From Chloroflexota bacterium (GTDB taxonomy: Bacteria; Chloroflexota; Dormibacteria; Dormibacterales; Dormibacteraceae), in contig VBHB01000080.1 of NCBI GenBank assembly GCA_005880315.1, forward strand, positions 1-45,644: 45,644 bases of DNA. Reading direction: 5' to 3'. Positions 20,927-29,089 of this stretch are shown here, piece by piece (the stretch's first letter is position 1; each line of letters starts with the position of its first letter). The notes below the pieces were generated by a model, which saw nothing but the letters and a program-made list of their open reading frames with translations, did not search any database and was not told where the DNA came from. A program made the position numbers and the translations under genes.

Positions 20927-22771
20927 ATGTCGATCGAACCGGGAACGAGGTTGGGTCAATATGAGGTCCAGGACCTCATAGGCCAGGGCGCCATGGGCGT
21001 CGTCTATCGCGCCTACCACGTGCCACTTGCACGAACCGGCGCGGTCAAGGTGATGCACGGGATCTCGCCGGATCCCGACTCCATCGCCCGCTTCCGCCGG
21101 GAGGCTCAGGCCATCGCCCAGATGCGCCACCCGAACATCCTCAACGTATTCGATTACGGCGAGTACCAGGGGACGCCGTACATGATCGTCGAGTACGTGC
21201 CGGGGGGCAGCCTGGCCGCCCAGATGAAGAAGGGACAGCTCGACACCGCCGCGGCGCTCGAGTACCTGGAGGGCATCGCGGCCGGCCTCGACTATGCGCA
21301 TTCGCTGGGTATCGTCCACCGGGACGTGAAGCCGGCCAACGTGTTGGTGGCGCGCGACGGGACGCCGATCATCGCCGACTTCGGCCTGGTCAAGCTCCTG
21401 CAGTCGGCCACCCTCAACTCCATGACCGGCGCCACCACCGGCACCCCCGCCTACATGGCGCCGGAGCAGGTCACCGGCAGCCAGGTCGGCCCGGCGGCCG
21501 ATCGCTATTCGCTCGCGACCATGGCCTACGAGATGCTGACGGGGGCCTTCCCATTTCAGGACGACAGCGTGCTCGAGATGCTCTACGCGCACGTCCATCG
21601 CGACCCGGTCCCGCCCAGCGGCCGGCGACCTGAGCTCGGATCCGGCGTCGACGCGGTCATCCTGCGCGGGCTGGCGAGGGATCCTAATGAGCGCTGGGAA
21701 AGCTGCGAGGCCTTCGTCGCCGCGCTGCGAACGGCCCTCGAGGCCGCCCCGAACCCGGGTGTAGAGCGGACGGTGGTGATGGCGCCTCCGGTCGCGGCCA
21801 CCGTTCCGATCGCCCGCCCTAAGGTTGCAGCCGCCGACGCAACGGTCGTGATGCCAATGCCCGCGGCTGCCGTGGCTGTCGCGACCGCTCCGATGCCGGT
21901 CGCGCCGGCGGTATCAGTCGCCAGCCCTACGAAGAAGTCACGCCGGCGGCTCTACACGGTCCTGTCCGCGGCTCTGCTGCTGATGCTGCTCGTCGGGACA
22001 TGCGGACTCATCGCCGCGTTGAACCCGCCAACGCTGACCCTGTCCGCAACCACTGTCCATCCGGGCGACAGCCTCACGGCTACCGCGTCGCACGTACCGA
22101 GCAACCAGGCTGGCGAGATCCAGCTCCTGAGCCGGTTGAGCGTGTTCCCGTTTCGTGCGGACGGGAAAGGCAACGTCACGAGGGAGATCCTCGTCCCCGG
22201 CGACACCGCGCTCGGCGAACACACGGTGAAGCTCTGCTGGAACGGAACCTGCCACGCGCAGGCGCCACTCCGCGTCGTCGACGCCTCCGCTTTCATCGGC
22301 CCGCCGAACTTCACGCCAAGCGCGAGCCCTTCACCTGGCGTATCGCCCGGCGCCTCACCGACCTCGAACCCACGTCGCTCGCCGACCCCGACCAGCGGAA
22401 CCGGCGGCACGCGGACAAGCCCGACTCCGACGCACACATCTAGCCCGCCACCGCCATCGCCCACACCTACGCCGCCGAACCCGTGCCCGACCCCATCGTC
22501 GGGTGCGTATCTGACGACTTCCGGAGGCACCCTTCTCGTCCCGAGCGTGACTGTGAAGGGCTACAACTTCACGCCCAACAAGTCCGTCACCGTGAGGTTT
22601 TACTTTCCGAGCAGCTCGGGCACGCCTGAAACGGAAGTGAGCGGAACTGTGGCATGCAGCGGCACGTTCACCCTCTCGTTCACTCCGGCAACTCTTGATA
22701 TCGGGACCGGGAGAGTGGCAGCGAGTGACACGGGCGGCCGCAGCGCGAGTACGACGGTGTCGGTCTCCTAG
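20927..22771 (+). CDS. Membrane-bound Ser/Thr protein kinase (PknB-like) with extracellular sensor region
   Basis: A 614-residue receptor-type kinase. The catalytic domain (about 12-272) is complete: glycine loop IGQGAMGVVYRAY, Lys41 in GAVKVM, HRDVKPANVL (131-140), DFG (151-153), APEQ and DRYSLATMAYEMLTG. An Ala/Pro/Val-rich juxtamembrane part leads to a transmembrane helix (342-365). Outside are a beta domain (about 367-450, one Cys pair CWNGTC), a Pro/Ser/Thr-rich stalk (about 460-520) that looks like a glycosylated or wall-spanning spacer, and a C-terminal Ig-like domain with two Cys. No PASTA domains are present, so the ligand is unlikely to be muropeptide through that fold. The stop shares CTAG with the convergent lysA stop. 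Confidence 0.92.
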   Translation: MSIEPGTRLGQYEVQDLIGQGAMGVVYRAYHVPLARTGAVKVMHGISPDPDSIARFRREAQAIAQMRHPNILNVFDYGEYQGTPYMIVEYVPGGSLAAQMKKGQLDTAAALEYLEGIAAGLDYAHSLGIVHRDVKPANVLVARDGTPIIADFGLVKLLQSATLNSMTGATTGTPAYMAPEQVTGSQVGPAADRYSLATMAYEMLTGAFPFQDDSVLEMLYAHVHRDPVPPSGRRPELGSGVDAVILRGLARDPNERWESCEAFVAALRTALEAAPNPGVERTVVMAPPVAATVPIARPKVAAADATVVMPMPAAAVAVATAPMPVAPAVSVASPTKKSRRRLYTVLSAALLLMLLVGTCGLIAALNPPTLTLSATTVHPGDSLTATASHVPSNQAGEIQLLSRLSVFPFRADGKGNVTREILVPGDTALGEHTVKLCWNGTCHAQAPLRVVDASAFIGPPNFTPSASPSPGVSPGASPTSNPRRSPTPTSGTGGTRTSPTPTHTSSPPPPSPTPTPPNPCPTPSSGAYLTTSGGTLLVPSVTVKGYNFTPNKSVTVRFYFPSSSGTPETEVSGTVACSGTFTLSFTPATLDIGTGRVAASDTGGRSASTTVSVS

Positions 22772-24051
22772 AACACCTCGGCGGCGATCAGGTCGTCGAG
22801 CGTTTCGCGGCGGCGCATGACATCGGCTCGGCCGTCGCTCAACATCACGACCTCCGGCCGCGGCATCCCGTTGTAGTTGCTCGCCATCGCCAGGTTGTAA
22901 GCGCCCGCGGCCGGCATGGCGATGACGTCGCCGGCCTTCAGCTCCGGCATCTCGATGTCGGTGATGAGGATGTCGGTCGACTCGCAATACTTCCCGGCGA
23001 TCGTGACCTTGCCGTCGGGCCGGCGCTCGGGATCGGAGGCGAGAAACGCCTCATAGCGCGCGCCGTAGAGCTTGGGCCTGATGTTGTCGCCCATCCCTCC
23101 GTCGACCGCGACGTAGCGGCGCACGCCTCGGATGTCCTTGATCGAACCTACCGTGTAGAGCGCCATACCGGCCGGTCCCGCGATCGAGCGGCCGGGCTCG
23201 ACCACGAGCTCAGGCACGCGAAGGCCGCGGCGTGCGCAGCCCGTATCGAGTGCATGACGCACTATCTCCACGAAATCGCGTGGGGTGGGCGGGTCGTCCT
23301 CACGGGTGTACGCGATGCCGAGGCCGCCACCGGCGCCGAGCTTGCGCGGCTCGAACTTCAGCTCGTCACGCAGCTCGACCAGGAGGTCGAGCATGATCTC
23401 CATCGCCTGCTGGTACGCGCCCAGGGCAAGGATCTGCGACCCAAGATGCGAGTGCAGTCCGACCAACTCGAGCCGCGGATGTCGCAGTGCCTCGGCGATT
23501 GCTTGCATCGCGGCGCCCGATTCGATCGAGAACCCGAACTTCGAATCGAGCTGGCCCGTCGAGATGTGGGCGTGGGTGTCCGGCTTCACGCCTGGAGAGA
23601 TACGCAGCATCACCCGGATTCGCTTGCCCTCGGGCACGATCTCGCGCAGCAGCTCGAACTCGTACGACCCGTCGATGACGATGGTCGCGCCGGCCGCATG
23701 TGCGGCCTCGAGGTCTTCACGGCTCTTGTTGTTGCCGAGGAAATGGATGCGGTCGCCCGCGTATCCGCTCTTCAACGCCAGGTGGAGCTCGCCCGCAGAA
23801 ACCACGTCGAGGCCCAGGCCCTCTTGAGCTACGACCCTCAGGAATCGAGGCGACGCGAACGCCTTGGCCGAATAGAGGACCTGCCCGGCCGAGCCCATCG
23901 CCGCGATGTATTCGGAGGCGCGCTGCCGGATGGTGGCTTCGTCGTAGATGTAGAGCGGAGTGCCGTGCGTGTGCGCAAGCTCGACCAGGTCACACCCGCC
24001 CACCTCCATGTGGCCGGCGGCGTTGACCCGGTACGTGACCGGGAAAAGCAA
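22768..24051 (-). CDS. lysA: Diaminopimelate decarboxylase
   Basis: A 427-residue PLP enzyme making L-lysine from meso-diaminopimelate, the last step of lysine synthesis. PLP-binding Lys63 is in VLYSAKAFASP; GLGLDVVSAGEL, HFLGNNKS, GLHSHLGSQI (substrate and PLP contacts), LGAGGGLGIAY, VEPGRSIAGPAG and GKYCESTDIL (catalytic Cys at the dimer interface) are all intact. The start is TTG at 24051, 11 nt after the fmdB stop, so the two are probably co-transcribed. Its presence shows the cell makes DAP, which bears on the unusual MurE in this window. Confidence 0.95.
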   Translation of the reverse strand: MLFPVTYRVNAAGHMEVGGCDLVELAHTHGTPLYIYDEATIRQRASEYIAAMGSAGQVLYSAKAFASPRFLRVVAQEGLGLDVVSAGELHLALKSGYAGDRIHFLGNNKSREDLEAAHAAGATIVIDGSYEFELLREIVPEGKRIRVMLRISPGVKPDTHAHISTGQLDSKFGFSIESGAAMQAIAEALRHPRLELVGLHSHLGSQILALGAYQQAMEIMLDLLVELRDELKFEPRKLGAGGGLGIAYTREDDPPTPRDFVEIVRHALDTGCARRGLRVPELVVEPGRSIAGPAGMALYTVGSIKDIRGVRRYVAVDGGMGDNIRPKLYGARYEAFLASDPERRPDGKVTIAGKYCESTDILITDIEMPELKAGDVIAMPAAGAYNLAMASNYNGMPRPEVVMLSDGRADVMRRRETLDDLIAAEVF

Positions 24052-24062
24052 GAGCTAGCTGG

Positions 24063-24308
24063 TCAGTTCGGCCCGGAGCCGCAGGACCCGCACGCGCCGC
24101 CGCAGCAGCCGCCGCCGCTGGTCTGCTCGGTTCCGAAATCGGCCAATGAACCCGACTCGCCGCCCGTCACCGCGAAGCTCGACACAAGCACCCTGGTCCT
24201 GATCGACTCGCAGCTTGGGCACGGCTGGCTCTGGTCCCGCTCCGCGAACCTGGTGAGGACCTCGAACTTTCCCGAGCAGCTCTCGCACCGATACTCATAG
24301 ATGGGCAT
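24063..24308 (-). CDS. FmdB-family zinc ribbon protein
   Basis: An 81-residue protein beginning MPIYEYRCESCSGKFEVL, the FmdB family signature, with zinc-ribbon cysteines Cys8, Cys11, Cys30 and Cys33 (CPSC). The tail is Gly/Cys-rich (GCCGGACGSCGSG), as often in this family. FmdB proteins are putative regulators without a settled function. The ATG at 24308 is chosen because the conserved domain begins there; it lies inside the first codons of the divergent rsmG. A TAATAT box on the minus strand is 11 nt upstream. Confidence 0.9.
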   Translation of the reverse strand: MPIYEYRCESCSGKFEVLTRFAERDQSQPCPSCESIRTRVLVSSFAVTGGESGSLADFGTEQTSGGGCCGGACGSCGSGPN

Positions 24309-24930
24309 CTCAATGACAGATATTAAGCTGGATGAGCTGGCGCGGCTGATCTCGGCGTGGCCGGGGCTGATGGCCCGCGCCGACCGCTCGCTCATCGACG
24401 ACAGCCTGGTACTGGTGGATCAGCTGGGCGACGCCCAAATACTCGTCGACGTCGGTTCGGGTGCGGGTCTGCCCGGTATCCCGCTAAAGATCGCCCGGCC
24501 CGACCTGCGCGTAACGCTCATCGAGTCCGACCAGGCCAAGGCGGCGTTCCTCGTCCATGCGTGCGCCGCCCTCGGGCTCGACCAGGTCGAGGTGGTCGCA
24601 CGCCGCGCGGAGGACGCCGGCCAGGATCCCCACTTTCGCGAGACCTTCGACGTCGCGGTAGCGCGGGCCCTGGCACCGCTGCCGGTATTGGTTGAGCTGT
24701 GCCTGCCGCTGGTACGGGTGGGCGGCCGGCTGCTCGCTCAGAAAACCGAAGGCGAGGACACCGGCGCGGCTTCGAGAGCGATCGGGTTGCTGGGCGGCCG
24801 CCTTGCGACTGTGGTGAGCGCGCCATCGTCGGCACGCGCGGCCGGGACGATCGTCATCGTCGAGAAGGTGAGCCCGACCCCCGCACTGTACCCGCGGCGG
24901 GCCGGCATCCCCGCGCGCAAACCCCTCTAG
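24301..24930 (+). CDS. rsmG: 16S rRNA (guanine-N7) methyltransferase RsmG
   Basis: A 209-residue SAM-dependent methyltransferase that modifies G527 of 16S rRNA. The SAM-binding motif ILVDVGSGAGLPGIPLKIA is followed by VTLIESDQAKAAFL, VEVVARRAED, and VAVARALAPLPVLVELCLPL, all family-typical. ATG 24301 is 5 nt after a GATACT box; ATG 24313 is an alternative start closer to the conserved domain. The start overlaps the divergent fmdB start. The C-terminus (YPRRAGIPARKPL) is the normal family end. Confidence 0.93.
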   Translation: MGISMTDIKLDELARLISAWPGLMARADRSLIDDSLVLVDQLGDAQILVDVGSGAGLPGIPLKIARPDLRVTLIESDQAKAAFLVHACAALGLDQVEVVARRAEDAGQDPHFRETFDVAVARALAPLPVLVELCLPLVRVGGRLLAQKTEGEDTGAASRAIGLLGGRLATVVSAPSSARAAGTIVIVEKVSPTPALYPRRAGIPARKPL

Positions 24931-24987
24931 GCACCGACCCGATTCCCTCTTGCCAGCCTGGCTTACGCTTAGGTGGGTGGTGGGAGC

Positions 24988-25599
24988 TTGAAGCTGAACC
25001 TGATCCCGCGTGAGCGCCGCTTCTATGCCCTTTTCAGCCAGCAGGGCGCCCTCGTCAGCGAGACTCTGACCGAGCTCAAAGACTCATTGTCGAGCGGTAA
25101 GAGCCGGCATTCACGGTTGCGCGAGCTCGAGCACGCTTGCGACGATGTAACGCACGAGATCTACAACCTGACCAATCGCACGTTCACCACGCCCATGGAG
25201 CAGGGCGACATATTGCTGCTCGCTCACGCACTCGACGACGTCGTCGACCTTGCCGAAGAAGTGTCAGACAAGATCGATCTCTATGAGATAGCCTCGATCA
25301 CCGATCCCGCCAAGCAGTTTGGGGAGTGCCTGGCCAAAGCCGGTATTGAGCTGGCGAAGGCTGTGAACAAGCTGGAGGACTTCAGCGACCTCGACCCGGT
25401 GCTCCAGGAGATCCACAGGCTCGAGAACGAAGGCGACTCCATCACCCGATACGCCCTGCAGAGATTATTCGAAAGCAACCAGAGGACCGCGGTCGAGGTC
25501 ATCAAGTGGAAGGACCTCTATTCACTGCTCGAGTCGACCCTCGACGAGTGCGAATCGGCGGCCGAGATCATCGAAACCGTCGCGATCAAGAGTTCCTGA
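24988..25599 (+). CDS. DUF47 (PhoU-like) protein, copy 1
   Basis: A 203-residue all-helical DUF47 protein. Such proteins resemble PhoU and usually accompany Pit phosphate transporters, whose activity they are thought to regulate. It aligns end to end with the copy at 27352: both have GALVSETLTELxxSL, LExxCDDVTHxIxNLxNxTFxTP, DILLLAxxLDDVVDLAEExxDKIDLY and the end AIK. I place the start at TTG 24988 (LKLNLIPRERRF), matching the paralogue start and preceded by GGTGGGAG; a GTG at 24973 adds five residues. It converges on the fusion regulator gene with 6 nt between stops. It is separated from any transporter. Confidence 0.9.
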   Translation: MKLNLIPRERRFYALFSQQGALVSETLTELKDSLSSGKSRHSRLRELEHACDDVTHEIYNLTNRTFTTPMEQGDILLLAHALDDVVDLAEEVSDKIDLYEIASITDPAKQFGECLAKAGIELAKAVNKLEDFSDLDPVLQEIHRLENEGDSITRYALQRLFESNQRTAVEVIKWKDLYSLLESTLDECESAAEIIETVAIKSS

Positions 25600-25605
25600 G
25601 CTGTT

Positions 25606-26634
25606 TCAAAAGCCAAGCGTCGAAAGCAGCGAACGCACTCTGCTGTCGATCTCGTCGCGAATCGCTCTGACGGATGCGAGGGGCTGAGACCCCGGATCGG
25701 GAAGGTTCCAGTCTTCGACTCGCGCGCCCGCCACGGGCCACTCGCCATCTCGAAAACCAATTGAGATGACCCTGGCCGCGCCGTCTGCCAGGTCCGCTGT
25801 CATGATTCGCGGTTTCGCGGCGGTGAGGTCGACTCCAATTTCGCTCATGACCTCGACGACCATTGGATGAACCCGCATGGCGGGCTGCGTCCCCGCCGAC
25901 TCTGCCCATGCACGACCCTGAGCGTGGCGATTGAAGAGCGCGGCGGCCATTTGGCTCCGGTCCGCGTCACGGACGCACACGAAAAGGACGCGAGGGCGCC
26001 GCTGGTCGAGCACGTCGAGCCGGTAACCGACGCCCCGGAGGGTCGTCACGCGAAGCCCGCTGCCTTCCAGTTTCGGCCGGAGCCACGCGACGTGAACGTC
26101 AACCGTCTTTGGTTCACCGACGAAGCGAGAACCCCAGGCGCCGGCCAGGATCTTGTCGCGACTCAGAACGAGGCCTTTGTTTTCAACCAGGACTCTCAAC
26201 AGGTCGAATTCGCGCGGCGTGACCTGAATCTCGCGGCCTGCGATCTCCGCGCGTCGCGCGCCCGCGTCGAGCCGCAAGCGGCCGGCTTCGACGACTGCCT
26301 CAACAGGCTCGGCAACGCGCTTTCTGAGGAGAGCGCGCAATTGGGCGCGAACCAACGAGGGTGCGCTCCCTGATGGCAACCACCCGTCGGCTCCCATTTC
26401 CAGGCACGTCGCAGCCACATCTTCGGCCGGGCCGATTATCAGGAGTAATGCGGCGGTCGCCCTCCGCACAGCTGCCGTCGCGTCGACCAGGTCACCCCCG
26501 TCTAGAACTACTGCGTCGGCGGATGGCTCGCGAAGCAGCCCGCTCGCATACCGGTGCCACACCACGTCGACGTCATCTGATGCAAGGTCGGCCTTCAACC
26601 GCGCGGCCAGCCGAGCCGCAGGGCCGATCACCAC
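25606..26634 (-). CDS. Fusion regulator: degenerate receiver, PhoB-type winged helix and ArsC/LMW-phosphatase domain
   Basis: A 342-residue protein with three parts. Residues 1-107 have a receiver-like fold (VVLDGGD with Asp45, LLLIIGP, CLEMGADGWLPSG) but lack the N-terminal acidic pair and the conserved Lys, so phosphorylation by a kinase is doubtful. Residues 113-210 are an OmpR/PhoB winged helix (TPREFDLLRVLVENKG, LSRDKILAGAWG, TVDVHVAWLRPKLE, LRGVGYRL). Residues 214-340 are an arsenate reductase/LMW phosphatase domain with P-loop Cys220-x5-Arg226-Ser227 and acid Asp313 in WNLPDP. The two redox Cys of thioredoxin-linked ArsC are missing (SIGFRDGEWP). Start GTG; it lies 19 nt behind phoU. 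It may couple phosphate or arsenate binding to transcription. Confidence 0.88.
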   Translation of the reverse strand: MVIGPAARLAARLKADLASDDVDVVWHRYASGLLREPSADAVVLDGGDLVDATAAVRRATAALLLIIGPAEDVAATCLEMGADGWLPSGSAPSLVRAQLRALLRKRVAEPVEAVVEAGRLRLDAGARRAEIAGREIQVTPREFDLLRVLVENKGLVLSRDKILAGAWGSRFVGEPKTVDVHVAWLRPKLEGSGLRVTTLRGVGYRLDVLDQRRPRVLFVCVRDADRSQMAAALFNRHAQGRAWAESAGTQPAMRVHPMVVEVMSEIGVDLTAAKPRIMTADLADGAARVISIGFRDGEWPVAGARVEDWNLPDPGSQPLASVRAIRDEIDSRVRSLLSTLGF

Positions 26635-26653
26635 GATTCGGGAGTGGCTAGCC

Positions 26654-27280
26654 TCAGTATTTCGAGACGTTCAATTCCTCCACATGGCCGGTGGCCAGGT
26701 AGACGACCCGCTCGCAGATGTTGGTGGCTCGATCCGCGATCCGTTCGAGGTTATGGGTGACCCAGATCATGTAGGTGGCATGGGTTATGTGCCTGTGGTC
26801 AGAGACCATCGTCGTAAGCAATTCCTGATAGGCGCGGTCGTACAGGGAATCGATATCGTCGTCCTCTCGGCACAGTGCCCTGGCCGCCTTGACATCGCGC
26901 TTGGCGAGAGCCGAAAGGGTGCGGTCAACCATCGAGATGGTGAGCTTGCCCATCTCGCCGATGACGGCTGGAAGGGCCAGGGACGGTTTCGGGCCAAGCA
27001 TCAACGTCACCTTTGCGATGCCCTCGGCATGATCTCCCATCCGCTCCAGCTCGGAGATCACGTATAGGGCGGCAACCATCCAGGTCGCCTCGCCCGTCTC
27101 GCTGCCGGGCAAAGAGGCCGTGATCTGCTCTTCTACGGCGTAGCGAAGTCGATTGATCGCGACATCTCCCCTTACGACCTGGTCCGCCAGCACCAGATCT
27201 TGCTGAGCCAACGCGTTCAAGGCGTCGGTCAGCGCGCCTTGGACCAGCCGACCCAGCTCCAGCAGAACTTCGTCAGTCAC
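26654..27280 (-). CDS. phoU: Phosphate-specific regulator PhoU
   Basis: A 208-residue PhoU with the usual two three-helix repeats. Metal-cluster type motifs are present: E-x-x-x-D-x4 in LERMGDHAEGIAKV and in NLERIADRATNICERVVYL near the C-terminus. PhoU represses the Pho response when phosphate is ample, commonly via Pst and a sensor kinase; neither is in this window. The start is GTG at 27280 with a TACCAT box 7 nt upstream. It is probably co-transcribed with the fusion regulator and divergent from the DUF47-pit operon, with a TTAAC repeat in the shared promoter region. Confidence 0.94.
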   Translation of the reverse strand: MTDEVLLELGRLVQGALTDALNALAQQDLVLADQVVRGDVAINRLRYAVEEQITASLPGSETGEATWMVAALYVISELERMGDHAEGIAKVTLMLGPKPSLALPAVIGEMGKLTISMVDRTLSALAKRDVKAARALCREDDDIDSLYDRAYQELLTTMVSDHRHITHATYMIWVTHNLERIADRATNICERVVYLATGHVEELNVSKY

Positions 27281-27287
27281 TTCCAGA

Positions 27288-27293
27288 ATGGTA
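27288..27293 (-). promoter_or_regulatory. -10 box of phoU
   Basis: Minus strand TACCAT, 7 nt (TCTGGAA), GTG at 27280. The TTAAC repeats at 27301-27319 fall where the -35 region would be. Confidence 0.48.
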
Positions 27294-27300
27294 GTGGCAG

Positions 27301-27319
27301 CCTTAACGACGCCTTAACC
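27301..27319. promoter_or_regulatory. Candidate Pho box (11-bp direct repeat) between phoU and DUF47-pit
   Basis: CCTTAAC occurs at 27301-27307 and 27312-27318, an exact 11-bp period; a weaker CCTTTAC follows at 27333-27339. TTAAC-type hexamers spaced about 11 bp resemble PhoP boxes of Bacillus. The repeat covers the -35 region for phoU (-10 at 27288-27293) and for DUF47-pit (-10 TAGCCT at 27330-27335). Binding by the fusion regulator or another PhoB-type protein is inference. Confidence 0.5.
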
Positions 27320-27351
27320 CAACCCTCTTTAGCCTTTACGCCGGAGGTTCA

Positions 27352-27960
27352 ATGAAGCTCATTCCACTGCCCCGAGGTCAACGATTCTTCGACCTGTTTC
27401 GTAAGCAAGGAGCACTGGTCAGCGAGACGCTGACCGAGCTCAGCAAGTCCCTCCTGGAGGGCAAGAGCCGCCATGCGCGCCTGATGGATCTCGAGCACGA
27501 GTGCGATGACGTAACCCATCAGATCTTCAACCTGGTCAACAGCACGTTCATCACACCGCTCGACCAGGAGGACATCCTGCTGCTCGCGTCCAGTCTTGAC
27601 GATGTGGTCGACCTAGCCGAGGAAGCCGGCGACAAGATCGACCTTTACCGGATCCAGAACATCACGGATCCGGCCAAGCGCATGGGGGAATTCCTGGCCA
27701 AGGCCGGCATCGAGCTTGCCGCTGCCCTCGACCAACTCGAAGGGTTTGCCCAGCTGAAGCCGCATCGTCTCGAGATTCACAGGCTCGAGAATGAGGGCGA
27801 TAGGTTGACGCGGGCCGCCATTGGGGAGCTGTTCTCTAAGGTGACCGACGCCGCGGAACTGGTGAAGTGGAAGGACACCTACGACCTGCTCGAAGCGACG
27901 ATGGACGCTTGCGAGCATGCCGCCAATGTGTTGGAGACGATCGCGATAAAGAATGCATGA
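27352..27960 (+). CDS. DUF47 (PhoU-like) protein, copy 2, partner of Pit
   Basis: A 202-residue DUF47 protein, highly similar to the copy at 24988. It begins MKLIPLPRGQRFFDLFRKQGALV and has the same helix motifs (LEHECDDVTHQIFNLVNSTF, DDVVDLAEEAGDKIDLY). The start ATG at 27352 has a good ribosome-binding site, GGAGG, 5 nt upstream, in contrast to the leaderless pattern at many neighbours. The 3' end overlaps the pit start by 8 nt, the common DUF47-Pit pairing, so it probably controls this transporter. Confidence 0.94.
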   Translation: MKLIPLPRGQRFFDLFRKQGALVSETLTELSKSLLEGKSRHARLMDLEHECDDVTHQIFNLVNSTFITPLDQEDILLLASSLDDVVDLAEEAGDKIDLYRIQNITDPAKRMGEFLAKAGIELAAALDQLEGFAQLKPHRLEIHRLENEGDRLTRAAIGELFSKVTDAAELVKWKDTYDLLEATMDACEHAANVLETIAIKNA

Positions 27961-28972
27961 GACTGCGATCCTCCTTCTGGTCACGATTGCCGTCTCCGTT
28001 CTGTTCGATTTCACAAACGGTTTTCACGACACCGCCAACGCGATCGCAACGTCGATCTCGACCCGTGCACTCTCCCCTCACGCTGCAGTCGGGCTGTCGG
28101 CCGTCTTCAATCTTGTCGGAGCCGTAGTCACAGTTGCCTTTTTTCAGGCGAAGGTCTCCAACACCATCGCGAGCACGCTCGCCATCAGGCCGGGCCTCGT
28201 GGTGGTGATGTCGGCCTTGTTGGGCGCGATCGCGTGGAACCTCATCACCTGGTATCGCGGATTGCCAAGCAGCTCAACGCATGCGCTCATCGGCGGCCTT
28301 TGCGGCGCGGGCATTGCGGCGGCCGGCGGACTGAGCGGGGTGAGATGGTCGGCGCTTGGCAAGCAGGTGGCCAGCCTTGCGATCTCCCCGCCTCTGGGAT
28401 TCTTGACCGCAGCAATCTTTGCCATCCTGCTGATCACGCTCGTGTACCGACTGCAGCTGCGTCCGGCTCCAGTCAACCGCACGTTCCGCACCCTCCAGGT
28501 GCTCACCTCGGCGTTCCTTTCCTACTCGCATGGCGCCAACGACGCGCAGAAGACCATGGCCGCCATGACTCTCGCGCTGGTCGCATCCGGCAACCTCACG
28601 AAGTTCCAGGTCCCCCTCTGGGTCGTTCTTCTCTCCGCGGTGACGATCGCTTTCGGCACCTACGCGGGCGGCTGGCGAATCATCCGAACGTTGGGCTGGA
28701 ACATCATCAAGCTGGAACCGGCAACGGGCATGGCCGCCCAGTTGACGGGAGCGACCGTCATCCAGGCGGCGACCCTGATCGGTCTGCCCGTGAGCACAAC
28801 CCACGTCATCACCGGGTCGGTCATGGGAGTGGGAGCGATCCGGAAGCTTTCCGCAGTGAGCTGGGGACTTGGCGCAAACATCGCCGCCGCCTGGCTGGTC
28901 ACGATCCCTGCCTCGGCGGTCATCGCCTGGGTCGCGTACGCCATCCTGAGCACCGCCGGCCTTCGTGGATGA
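27953..28972 (+). CDS. pit: Inorganic phosphate transporter, Pit family
   Basis: A 339-residue, roughly ten-span low-affinity phosphate permease. Both family signatures are present in the inverted repeats: NGFHDTANAIATSI (22-35) and SYSHGANDAQKTMAAM (about 185-200), along with STHALIGGLCGAGIA and VSTTHVITGSVMGVGA. Pit carriers move metal-phosphate with protons and also admit arsenate. The ATG overlaps the DUF47 stop, so the two proteins are translationally coupled. The last helices are hydrophobic to the end. Confidence 0.95.
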   Translation: MHETAILLLVTIAVSVLFDFTNGFHDTANAIATSISTRALSPHAAVGLSAVFNLVGAVVTVAFFQAKVSNTIASTLAIRPGLVVVMSALLGAIAWNLITWYRGLPSSSTHALIGGLCGAGIAAAGGLSGVRWSALGKQVASLAISPPLGFLTAAIFAILLITLVYRLQLRPAPVNRTFRTLQVLTSAFLSYSHGANDAQKTMAAMTLALVASGNLTKFQVPLWVVLLSAVTIAFGTYAGGWRIIRTLGWNIIKLEPATGMAAQLTGATVIQAATLIGLPVSTTHVITGSVMGVGAIRKLSAVSWGLGANIAAAWLVTIPASAVIAWVAYAILSTAGLRG

Positions 28973-29089
28973 GTCGGAAGATTTGCCGAGATCGCGCTCT
29001 CCCTTGTTAAACTGACGTCACCACATTGATTTCCTCGGCTGATTAGGCATACAACTCGGCGCGACGTCCCAGCACGCGAAGGAGAAACG

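Noticed and set aside
23254-24300. 348-codon plus-strand ORF opposite lysA
   Set aside because: Shadow of lysA and fmdB; composition skewed and no motif.
25606-25990. Classic thioredoxin-linked arsenate reductase function
   Set aside because: The second and third redox Cys (usual GCGxxCP) are replaced by residues in SIGFRDGEWP; only phosphatase-like or small-thiol chemistry remains possible.
26000-26634. Canonical phosphorylated receiver domain in the fusion regulator
   Set aside because: The acidic pair and conserved Lys are missing, so a normal two-component role is not supported.
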